NCBI GenBank assembly: GCA_022510425.1
Contig: JAFLTO010000002.1
Coordinates: forward strand, 62,001-126,000
Length of the DNA stretch: 64,000 nt
From: Muribaculaceae bacterium
Lineage (GTDB): Bacteria > Bacteroidota > Bacteroidia > Bacteroidales > Muribaculaceae
Direction of reading: 5' to 3'
The translations under genes were made by a program, and so were the position numbers. The notes below the pieces were generated by a model. The model was not told the origin of the DNA and did no database searches. It was given only the letters and a program-made list of their open reading frames with translations. Below, piece after piece: positions 42,182-49,564 of the stretch (positions within the stretch are counted from its first letter, which is position 1; the number at the start of each line of letters is the position of its first letter).

Positions 42182-43489
42182 TTATATTTTGAGTTTCAAA
42201 GTACATTGGTTGGATCCATTATCATCTCCTACTTTAATAATAAAATGATGTTCCCCGGGGAATAATGATAGTGGAGTCATGAATTTAGATATGTCAAATT
42301 TTACTATTTTTTGACCTAATACTGAATCGACATCTTCACCCTGTTCATTTTGTAACAATCCTAATCCCTGTAAAGGATCTTTTAACTCACCCGGATTAAT
42401 TAAATCCAAATGGGAGGCAAGACCTACTTGACGCAATTCAGAATCTGTTAAATCATTTGATTCGATATCAGCTTCAAATTTAGTAAATCCTGTTTGACTT
42501 GTAAATACAATGACTACCGTTGAAGATTCATTTACTTCATTTACTTTATCCAAATCTATAGGTGCTTGAGCCTCGATTGATGGGATCTTTCCTTGGCCTT
42601 CCGGTTCTTGTGTGCCCGGATTTTCAGGTTCTTGTGTGCCCGGATTTTCTCCTGAAGATGAATTGCCTTCTGATGGACGCTCATTATCATCGAGCAATTT
42701 ATCTTCTTCAATAGTGATATTTTCATTCTGATTTACGATTGTAACTGCCGCAGAAACTGAAACTGAAGGAATTATAGATCCTTCGTCACTATCACCGGAG
42801 TATGTATGCTTAGCGAAGGTTAAACTATAATGGTTACCTTTGTCTACTCCGTCAAGAGTCTTGGTTTCAGTTATCTCCACGCCATCAATAGTACCATGGA
42901 AAGTTGCAACTAATGTATTTTCTGCAGTATGTTTGAAATAGCCGGCCCTTTGTTCATTTTTTGTAAATTTAAGACTATGTTCGCTATCTTTGTTCAAACT
43001 TACCAACACATATGCATCATCACCCATATTTTGGTAAATTGATGAATGGAAGTTGATACTGACTTTAACGTTTTCAAGTTTACAAAGAATAGTGCCAATA
43101 TTGGTGGTTATTTTGTTTGCCTCTATTTGGAATTCATCAGATTCTCCCAAGTAAAATGGACTTTCAAAAGCAGCCATAACTTCTGTACCATAAGAAGCGT
43201 ATGCTTTATACTTTCCAGCCTGTAATGTGATAACTTCCGGCATTTCCTTATATGTACCTGAAAATACGGTTTTAGTTTCTGAATCAGTACTCTTTATTTG
43301 AATATTGAAATCATTTATAATATTGTTCGATTCAGCACGAGTATTAATCAATGAGGCATCCAAGTCGATAGCATATTTACTTAGCTCACCTATAGCTTCA
43401 TTTTTAGCTCCTTCAAAAGGTGCCTCCACAGAACAGGAAGCCAACCCAAATAAGGACATTATGGGAATTATATATTTTATTTTTTTCAT
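42182..43489 (-). CDS. DUF4493-like lipoprotein with Pro/Glu linker
   Basis: A 435-residue lipoprotein, signal MKKIKYIIPIMSLFGLASC, followed by SVEAPFEG like its neighbour. Residues ~20-230 resemble DUF4493 (FSGTYKEMPEVITLQAGKYKAYASYG, FYLGESDEFQIEANK). Then comes a low-complexity linker with the octapeptide ENPGTQEP in two copies. A ~140-residue C-terminal domain lacks the PCMD motifs. Two upstream in-frame ATGs exist (43522 and 43495); 43489 is preferred because the signal is canonical. Overlap or near-overlap with both neighbours indicates one operon. No function is known. Confidence 0.68.
   Translation of the reverse strand: MKKIKYIIPIMSLFGLASCSVEAPFEGAKNEAIGELSKYAIDLDASLINTRAESNNIINDFNIQIKSTDSETKTVFSGTYKEMPEVITLQAGKYKAYASYGTEVMAAFESPFYLGESDEFQIEANKITTNIGTILCKLENVKVSINFHSSIYQNMGDDAYVLVSLNKDSEHSLKFTKNEQRAGYFKHTAENTLVATFHGTIDGVEITETKTLDGVDKGNHYSLTFAKHTYSGDSDEGSIIPSVSVSAAVTIVNQNENITIEEDKLLDDNERPSEGNSSSGENPGTQEPENPGTQEPEGQGKIPSIEAQAPIDLDKVNEVNESSTVVIVFTSQTGFTKFEADIESNDLTDSELRQVGLASHLDLINPGELKDPLQGLGLLQNEQGEDVDSVLGQKIVKFDISKFMTPLSLFPGEHHFIIKVGDDNGSNQCTLKLKI
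42603..42650 (-). repeat. Two tandem 24-bp repeats inside the DUF4493-like gene
   Basis: Two adjacent 24-base units differ at one position. On the minus strand they encode ENPGTQEP twice, in the linker between the two domains. Copy number could vary by slippage. Confidence 0.85.
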
Positions 43490-43502
43490 AATCATGATAT
43501 TA

Positions 43503-46112
43503 TTAATATTCAAAATGAACATTAGAGATTCTCAATTCAGAACCTGTTGCCAAGGCTTTATAGTCGTTAGCATCCTTATAAACTATATAAGGAGTTATAG
43601 GTAAAGAAATTTTTCCTTCATAAAGTTCATCGTCCTTTGGAATATAAATTGAGGGATTAGTATTATTTTTAGATGATTTAAAAGATATAAAAATCTTTTT
43701 TGCCTTAATTCCAAATTGATAATTCTTAATTTCTATTTCAATTGGTATCATAGAAATAGAAGAGCTCAAACTTTCTGTATGTGAAAATAAAGGTTGATTG
43801 TTTTCATCCAATATTTCAATTGTAAATTCTCCTTCTTCGTTTTCTATAGAAGTATAAGAATAATCAAAACTAAATTTTGATGGTCTTGATTCAAATAAGA
43901 CACCATTTACTCTTTGTTCTGAATTATTATTATATTCGTAACTTCCTAAAAATAATTCTCCTATTGACCTTTTTAATTCAGACGGCGAATTTGTACAATA
44001 ATATGTTGTAGTCCAAAATTGACCAGATTTATTAATATTTGAACCATTCTCATGGTATCCTACACTTCTAATAATATTTGTATTTACTCCGTCTATATTT
44101 TCTACATAAGTAGATGGCACTATATACCAAGAATTTTTATTAATTGCATTTGGATTACAAGTTTTTGCATTTAAATTAGACCATCCGGATGCTACATTCC
44201 TATTTATAGATGATTTAATTGTGTAATCAATTGCACCAACTTTCCATTGTCCTCCTACTTGAATTGCTCCTTTCTCAATCATATTTTGAGGGCAAGGTTC
44301 TGTTTCGAAGTCTCCGTTTGGAACATCGGTATTTTTTTCGCTTTGGAAAGCACTTATTTTGCTTTTATCTGAAGGTGAAGGTGTCCTGCCTAATGAAATC
44401 ACAAAATCATTGTAATTGGTATCCGGAGCAATTCCTTCAGTCAATGTAATGATACCGGTGGCAGAATCATAGGAATAACCTGATGAAATTAATTGACTCC
44501 CTTTATAGAGTTTGAAATCATTGAACAAGTCTTTTCCGTATTTTTCTACAGAAGTTTGTTCCGGATTAATTCTGAATTTCACTTTCTTTGCAAAAGCATC
44601 AACATCTACAGTGAAAACCGGCATATTAACTTCGATTACTGTTTCATGAGCTTTCTTATTAGGCACCTGTGCCTGAACCATCCATTCATAATTGTCAATT
44701 GGCTCTCTTAAAGTCAATTCGTATGCATATACATATGGAAGTTCTGCCGGTTTATTTGCGGGTGCATTTCCATTTAGATATTTTAGTGATGACACTTCAG
44801 CATAATTGCTATTGTCAATTCCTGCCTTAAAATTCAGTTGGTCCTTTAAGTCCGGACTGTTGGATTCTATATAAACAATAACTTTTTCATCCAGGAAATC
44901 AGGGTTTTCATAAGTAAGGAAATTATATTCCAATCCGGTTATCACTACTTTGAATTCCACTGGAGTGTCCAAAGATCGAAATAATTTGTCTTCAACATCT
45001 ATCTTTGCAGTGTAAGATCCCGGAGTCAACCCTTTTATATATTCTTTAAGGTTTACTACCGCAAATTTGTCAGGATTCTCATAAAGCCCATCACAAACAA
45101 TACCACAGGTTTTTAGTATTGACTGACTGTTGGCATCGGCAGTGACAAGGTCGATTGAAGAAAAGCCGGTGGGAACAACGCCATTGTTTTCTTCAGCTGT
45201 CAAAGTCAAAGTGGCATGTGTAAGTCCACCCAACGCCACAATATGGAATTCCGGATTTACATTCTCATACTCTAAACCCTCAAACAATGATTCGTTATTG
45301 CTGTAACCTTCTAATGTAACGGAGGGACCCGGAGTGGTGAACAACTCATCGGATAATGGAATTTCTTTATCCTCTGTAACAACCTCTTCTGACCATTCAA
45401 TGGAAAGGAATGCATCACCAATATTAACATCGCCTTCTAATCCAAAGGTTAAAATATAATGTTTCTGTGGATCTGCCTTAAAATTGGTAGGACTTATTGT
45501 TACGGTATTATTCCCGGAATTAGTAAGTGTTAATTTCACATCTGCTTTAAGACCTGCAGATATATATGCCGGACGATTTTCACCCTGAACAAATACCACC
45601 GGATCATGTCCTTCCGTTATGACCGCAGCACTATAGCCGGGATAAATCTTTTTTAGATCTTCTGAATATCGAATACTCAACATTGCATTTGCCAATGTTG
45701 CCGTTATATTTGCACTACTTTCAGAACCTTTGGTAACAGATACCGGGGCTTCGCCGTAGAAATAAGGATTATTAAAACCTTCGGTATCCATATCACCGAA
45801 AGAAGCAGAAATAATATAGCTTCCCATTGGGAAACCATCTTCACCATTGAACGCATTTAGATTTTTCCAGGTATTATTATAACTACCATCGGTACTTTTC
45901 AAAGAGATTGAAAATTCCGCTTCATTAGGCACTAAGGGTGACATATCATCTGCCCTCGTACCTTTATTAACCTGTCCATCTGCTTTGACATACAGATGGA
46001 TTTTGCCATCTGCCTTGTCCGAAGAACCCCAGGGTGATTCGTCTGCACAGGAGACAGCTATGAAAGCTGTTCCTAACGACAGGTAGATAATTCCTTTGTT
46101 TAATAATTTCAT
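43503..46112 (-). CDS. DUF4493-like lipoprotein with diverged PCMD-like C-terminus
   Basis: An 869-residue lipoprotein, signal MKLLNKGIIYLSLGTAFIAVSC. Residues ~25-270 resemble DUF4493 (GKIHLYVKADGQVNKGTRAD, FPMGSYIISASFGDMDTEGF, FYGEAPVSVTKGS). The middle has repeated Ig-like units. The C-terminal ~270 residues start PNGDFETEPCPQN and include ELFLGSYEYNNNSEQRVNG. That segment aligns by eye with the IFIGKY and DGTNGVLSLG segment of the PCMD domains, but it lacks the RTNPNNR motif. This C-terminal part is markedly more AT-rich than the N-terminal part, suggesting faster divergence or a separate origin. Probably surface-exposed; function unknown. Confidence 0.7.
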   Translation of the reverse strand: MKLLNKGIIYLSLGTAFIAVSCADESPWGSSDKADGKIHLYVKADGQVNKGTRADDMSPLVPNEAEFSISLKSTDGSYNNTWKNLNAFNGEDGFPMGSYIISASFGDMDTEGFNNPYFYGEAPVSVTKGSESSANITATLANAMLSIRYSEDLKKIYPGYSAAVITEGHDPVVFVQGENRPAYISAGLKADVKLTLTNSGNNTVTISPTNFKADPQKHYILTFGLEGDVNIGDAFLSIEWSEEVVTEDKEIPLSDELFTTPGPSVTLEGYSNNESLFEGLEYENVNPEFHIVALGGLTHATLTLTAEENNGVVPTGFSSIDLVTADANSQSILKTCGIVCDGLYENPDKFAVVNLKEYIKGLTPGSYTAKIDVEDKLFRSLDTPVEFKVVITGLEYNFLTYENPDFLDEKVIVYIESNSPDLKDQLNFKAGIDNSNYAEVSSLKYLNGNAPANKPAELPYVYAYELTLREPIDNYEWMVQAQVPNKKAHETVIEVNMPVFTVDVDAFAKKVKFRINPEQTSVEKYGKDLFNDFKLYKGSQLISSGYSYDSATGIITLTEGIAPDTNYNDFVISLGRTPSPSDKSKISAFQSEKNTDVPNGDFETEPCPQNMIEKGAIQVGGQWKVGAIDYTIKSSINRNVASGWSNLNAKTCNPNAINKNSWYIVPSTYVENIDGVNTNIIRSVGYHENGSNINKSGQFWTTTYYCTNSPSELKRSIGELFLGSYEYNNNSEQRVNGVLFESRPSKFSFDYSYTSIENEEGEFTIEILDENNQPLFSHTESLSSSISMIPIEIEIKNYQFGIKAKKIFISFKSSKNNTNPSIYIPKDDELYEGKISLPITPYIVYKDANDYKALATGSELRISNVHFEY

Positions 46113-46143
46113 AATATTGTTAGTTTTATTTTTTTTCTTTAAT

Positions 46144-46174
46144 CTAAACCCTAAACCCTAAACTCTAAACCCTA
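46144..46174 (-). repeat. Telomere-like heptamer repeat after a TAG stop
   Basis: The plus strand holds CTAAACC in four tandem copies (the third is CTAAACT), so the minus-strand mRNA reads TAGGGTTTAGAG and then two more GGGTTTA units. The first TAG is the stop codon of the outer-membrane protein gene ending at 46172. The repeat lies about 32-62 bases before the next ATG. Confidence 0.85.
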
Positions 46175-47353
46175 TATATTAACTGCAATTCCGAAATTGA
46201 TATTGAAGATGTTAAATCGGAAATTTGCTCCTGAAGTAGTGCGCCATCCCATGTCTTCATCGTCCACTTTCTGTTTCTCATGTTTGATGTTCAAGCCGAA
46301 TACACCCAAAGAAACATTGAATGAAACCTGATCCAATACATATACGCAAACACCCGGCGAGAAATTCAAAGCTGCCTGGAAAGCCTGGGTATGAGTTCTT
46401 TTCATTTCTCCCTGGAAAGGTCGATGGAAATCCGAATCTCCTCCCGAAAGAGCAAGTTCAACCTCATTAAACACACCGAATCTTCCCTTTCTTGCTATTC
46501 CAAGATATTGTGAAAAGGTGAAAGAGGCCGAATAATTGTTGCTCTTATACATGATATCATGGAGATTGAAACTCATGTCTTCATCTATATCCACATTGAA
46601 GGAACCGATATTCGCCCTCCCCTGGGTATACCCCAATCTCAAACCCAAAGAGAGATTACTCTTGAAGAAATATTGAAAATAAGGACGGATACTCCATAAT
46701 TTTCCGTTGAAATCTATATCAGAAATTAAATCAAGAACTTCCAAATCTGAAGTCGAGAATTCTCCATAGGAAGCTGTGAGACCTACCTGCCAGATTCCTT
46801 TAGGGATGAACAGATAGTTAAACAATCCACGATCGAATCTTCCTAAGTTCCTGGATTTTAGGATCATATTGATGGTATCCCCTCTGAAAACCACCTTCTC
46901 ATTTAAATCCACAGGGACTTCCCACTCTTCCACCTGCACTGAAGTGGTAACTTCGCCTTTGCTTAAAAGTTCATTTACCTTTACATCCATAGAATCGGGA
47001 ATCCATACGTATTTACCTCCGGGACGGTACAAAGTATCCACATAGATGATATTGGCATCAAAAGTCTCAGAAACCGAAGTTTGAGGTGCGGTTTTCAATG
47101 GATTGTCAAATGGTATTTCCTTTATTTCACCATTCTCCATATTCTTCTCCAACAGGTTTCCGTCTTCATAATATCTCACTACTTTTTGTGACTTTTGAAT
47201 CACTTCAGTACGGGTGATTGTCTCTTGTGTAGTGATTGTATCCACTCGGAAAATTGTGTCTGTTCTTAGAGTGGGAGCGGATATTGCGTGGCTTGCTAAA
47301 GGCATTATCATTAAAGCCACAAGAACAAGTATATTTTTTAATTGTTTTCTCAT
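46172..47353 (-). CDS. Predicted outer-membrane beta-barrel protein (paralog A)
   Basis: A 393-residue exported protein with signal MRKQLKNILVLVALMIMPLASHA. Residues ~25-175 are an N-terminal periplasmic-type extension (TDTIFRVDTITTQETITRTEV ...). About 180-393 is a beta-barrel-like region with alternating patterns, FIPKGIWQVGLTASYGEF, GRFGVFNEVELALSGG, FSPGVCVYVLDQVSF and a final aromatic-rich strand ending FGIAVNI. These segments match the next gene upstream, so the two are paralogs. It lies five bases after that gene. No known family was recognised; it probably anchors or exports the lipoproteins encoded downstream, which is inference. Confidence 0.68.
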   Translation of the reverse strand: MRKQLKNILVLVALMIMPLASHAISAPTLRTDTIFRVDTITTQETITRTEVIQKSQKVVRYYEDGNLLEKNMENGEIKEIPFDNPLKTAPQTSVSETFDANIIYVDTLYRPGGKYVWIPDSMDVKVNELLSKGEVTTSVQVEEWEVPVDLNEKVVFRGDTINMILKSRNLGRFDRGLFNYLFIPKGIWQVGLTASYGEFSTSDLEVLDLISDIDFNGKLWSIRPYFQYFFKSNLSLGLRLGYTQGRANIGSFNVDIDEDMSFNLHDIMYKSNNYSASFTFSQYLGIARKGRFGVFNEVELALSGGDSDFHRPFQGEMKRTHTQAFQAALNFSPGVCVYVLDQVSFNVSLGVFGLNIKHEKQKVDDEDMGWRTTSGANFRFNIFNINFGIAVNI

Positions 47354-47358
47354 GGCTA

Positions 47359-48180
47359 TTATAGATAAAAGGTTGCTCCGAATGTAATCGAAAAGAGATT
47401 AATCCGGAAATTAGCTGACTTGGAATTACGAGTGGAAACGTAGATCTGATCTTTCACCGCACGGGTGTCAGTATAATTGAATCCCAACAATCCCACGTTC
47501 ACCTCAAGTGCAGAGTAATCGCTGAGAAAGACACAGAGCCCTGGGGTGAGACCCACATTGAGAGAAAAATTCCTCTCATAAGTGCCGGTCAAATCGTCCC
47601 CCACTCCTGTGGTGAGTTTTGTTTGTCCACCTCCCATCTGAAGTGATACCTCATTGAAGAAACCGAAACGTTTACTTTTACCGATAGAGAAATAATTCCT
47701 CATTAAAGCCGCTCCGTAATAATTATGGGAAAGCCTGTAAAGGTGATCAAAACTGTAACTTGTTTCAGCGTCAAGAACTATATCGGCATTCGAAACCTTT
47801 GTCAGACTTCGAGCATATGAAAACCTTCCTCCAAGAGCAAGATCGGCCTTGACGGCGAACATCACCATCGGGGAAATCTTGAAACTATAGGTGTCTCCGG
47901 AAATTCCTTCAAGAATCAAAAACTGATATTTATCCTGTGATGACTGGGTATAAGATACTGACAAGCCAAAGATCCATTGACCTTTTGGCACAAAATCTAC
48001 AGATTCAATATCTCTTTTAAACACTTCCAAAGTGTCTTTCTTATTTGCATAACCGGATACCGAGTCCGCTCGCAGGGCACTCCCTACATGAATATCGCTT
48101 CGGTCCGCACTCTTGGCGGACGAGGCATTTATGAGCAATATAAGAAGTATTATCAATAATCCTTCACAGGATCTTTTCAT
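47359..48180 (-). CDS. Predicted outer-membrane beta-barrel protein (paralog B), first gene of the surface cluster
   Basis: A 273-residue exported protein with a signal ending near SSAKSAD. It has a short N-terminal extension and then a barrel-like region with FVPKGQWIFGLSVSYTQS, KRFGFFNEVSLQMGGG, LTPGLCVFLSDYSALEVNVG and a final SANFRINLFSITFGATFYL. These blocks align with those of paralog A, which has an extra ~120-residue N-terminal part. It leads the run 48180-37537. No full-consensus promoter was found in the 107 bases upstream; a one-mismatch TTAATTTG is present. Confidence 0.68.
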   Translation of the reverse strand: MKRSCEGLLIILLILLINASSAKSADRSDIHVGSALRADSVSGYANKKDTLEVFKRDIESVDFVPKGQWIFGLSVSYTQSSQDKYQFLILEGISGDTYSFKISPMVMFAVKADLALGGRFSYARSLTKVSNADIVLDAETSYSFDHLYRLSHNYYGAALMRNYFSIGKSKRFGFFNEVSLQMGGGQTKLTTGVGDDLTGTYERNFSLNVGLTPGLCVFLSDYSALEVNVGLLGFNYTDTRAVKDQIYVSTRNSKSANFRINLFSITFGATFYL

Positions 48181-48286
48181 ATGTCAGGTTAGTTTTTACA
48201 TTTTGTTTTGTGAAGTAAAATTACAAATTAACCAATAAAATGGCAAAAATTTGCCCTTTATTGCCCACAAATGTTCCAAAAAGACC

Positions 48287-48315
48287 AAAAAAAAGACTCC
48301 ATATTTTGGAGTCTT
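48287..48315 (-). terminator. Intrinsic terminator after the HdeD-like gene
   Basis: AAGACTCCA (48293-48301) pairs with TGGAGTCTT (48307-48315), 9 bp. On the minus strand the stem is followed by a run of T (plus-strand A tract from 48287). Confidence 0.9.
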
Positions 48316-48339
48316 ATCATATTTTATCAATTTAAAGCA

Positions 48340-48924
48340 TTAACCCGGTTCCCCATCAGGTGGCAGGTTTTTATTTATTTTACGAATTACCAGCGACAAT
48401 AAAATCCTAAAACATCCATAGGTGATAAAAGAAATTCCTATGTATATCCAAACCACTGCTGCTCCGAAAATCGGACCGGCAAGGAAGAAACATGCGCAGC
48501 CAATACTTACCAACAGTAGAAGGAAAAGCCATACTATCCAAAAAGATGAATATCGATATATTCCCAATGATTCCGAAATAGCATTGATGGATACAAATAT
48601 TATGTAGAGCCCGGCACAGAATATAAAGCCTTGCACAAGCCAAGTGGCAGGGAGGAAAAACAGCCAAATAGAACATAGGATCTCTATGATTCCGGCAGCC
48701 ACAGCCCAGCCCCAACCATGATTGTTCTTTAAATTGGCAAAGCCATATATTAGATTGAAAACACCCACCGCTCCGATGGCTCCTGCAAAGATATAGGCCA
48801 TGATAGTGAGTGAGGAAACAGGATTGCAAAGACACCAAATTCCAAATCCGATGAACACCAGTCCGGTTATCATTGGAATCCACCAAAAAGAGGTGACTCT
48901 ATAGAACAAATTTGAGTTAGACAT
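48340..48924 (-). CDS. HdeD-family (DUF308) membrane protein
   Basis: A 194-residue inner-membrane protein with about six hydrophobic segments, for example VFIGFGIWCLCNPVSSLTI, AIGAVGVFNLIYGF and AAGIIEILCSIWLFFLPAT. The pattern of two-helix repeats with an interior Gly-Ile-Glu-Ile segment fits the DUF308 / HdeD family, which is linked to acid resistance in E. coli; its molecular role is unclear. It lies 68 bases after the PepSY-like lipoprotein gene and ends at a strong terminator. Confidence 0.82.
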   Translation of the reverse strand: MSNSNLFYRVTSFWWIPMITGLVFIGFGIWCLCNPVSSLTIMAYIFAGAIGAVGVFNLIYGFANLKNNHGWGWAVAAGIIEILCSIWLFFLPATWLVQGFIFCAGLYIIFVSINAISESLGIYRYSSFWIVWLFLLLLVSIGCACFFLAGPIFGAAVVWIYIGISFITYGCFRILLSLVIRKINKNLPPDGEPG

Positions 48925-48931
48925 TGTATAG

Positions 48932-48949
48932 TGTTGTTAATGTTGTTAA
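48932..48949. repeat. Tandem TGTTGTTAA repeat before the HdeD-like gene
   Basis: TGTTGTTAA occurs twice without a gap, 8-25 bases upstream of the ATG at 48924. It could be an operator or a slippage site. Confidence 0.6.
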
Positions 48950-48992
48950 ATTCTTTTGTCTTGTAATATTATTGTCTCCCGGTCAGTTGGAG

Positions 48993-49484
48993 TTAGTCAA
49001 GTTCATCGATTCCTATGATTTCTCCGGACATGTCAAAGAAAATATCCAAACTTGCGCCTCCTTGGTTGTCACTGAGTTCCACTTTATATCCCTGGCCGGT
49101 GGTATTGATTTCATTGATTCCATAATATGGGAACCTGTCATTTAATGTTGACATAACCTGTTCAGGAATAAATCCCGTTGGGATGGTCTTGCCATATGGA
49201 GCCTCTACTTGAGTCCACTCACCATTACCATTGAACACCACTTCATATCCATCCTGTAGGTCCACTTCATACAAAGTGATATTATCTTCCACATCTTTAG
49301 TGATTTTCACTATCTCATAATCCGGAAAATATTTTTTCAAGAAGGATTGAGCATCTGCAGGCAAATCTTTTACGGTGATGGTTGTCTCCACCTCATTCTG
49401 ATCATCATCGGAACAAGAAACTAAAGGAATGAAAAACGCTAAAAGAAAGAGAGACGATAAAATTTTGATGTATGATTTTTTCAT
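48993..49484 (-). CDS. PepSY-like lipoprotein
   Basis: A 163-residue lipoprotein, signal MKKSYIKILSSLFLLAFFIPLVSC. Two similar halves follow: LPADAQSFLKKYFPDYEIVKITKD with YEVDLQDGYEVVFNGNGEW, and IPEQVMSTLNDRFPYYGINEINTT with YKVELSDNQGGASLDIFFD. This is the tandem PepSY-like fold (PF11396 type) common in Bacteroidota periplasmic proteins. Roles proposed for the family include inhibition of proteases or sensing, but none is shown here. A perfect hairpin abuts its start codon. Confidence 0.82.
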   Translation of the reverse strand: MKKSYIKILSSLFLLAFFIPLVSCSDDDQNEVETTITVKDLPADAQSFLKKYFPDYEIVKITKDVEDNITLYEVDLQDGYEVVFNGNGEWTQVEAPYGKTIPTGFIPEQVMSTLNDRFPYYGINEINTTGQGYKVELSDNQGGASLDIFFDMSGEIIGIDELD

Positions 49485-49504
49485 AAGATAAGAGTTTATC
49501 TTAT
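49483..49504 (-). promoter_or_regulatory. Hairpin touching the start codon of the PepSY-like gene
   Basis: ATAAGATAA (49483-49491) and TTATCTTAT (49496-49504) are perfect 9-bp complements with a four-base loop. The ATG at 49484-49482 shares its first two bases with the stem, so the structure could hide the start codon or serve as a protein-binding palindrome. Confidence 0.65.
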
Positions 49505-49564
49505 AAACATTGAAAAGACAATTAAAGTTTAGGTCAATGATGAGGCGGATACTTCTCCCCTATT

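Noticed and set aside
42603..42650. CRISPR array
   Set aside because: Only two adjacent repeats with no spacer, in frame within a gene; no cas genes occur in the window.
46144..46174. Plant-type telomere repeat as a sign of eukaryotic contamination or a linear end
   Set aside because: Only about four imperfect units inside a bacterial operon, starting at a stop codon; flanking genes are plainly bacterial and continuous.
48407..48886. Minus-strand open frame of 159 codons
   Set aside because: Overlaps the HdeD-like gene in another frame; Cys/His-rich and without helices or motifs.
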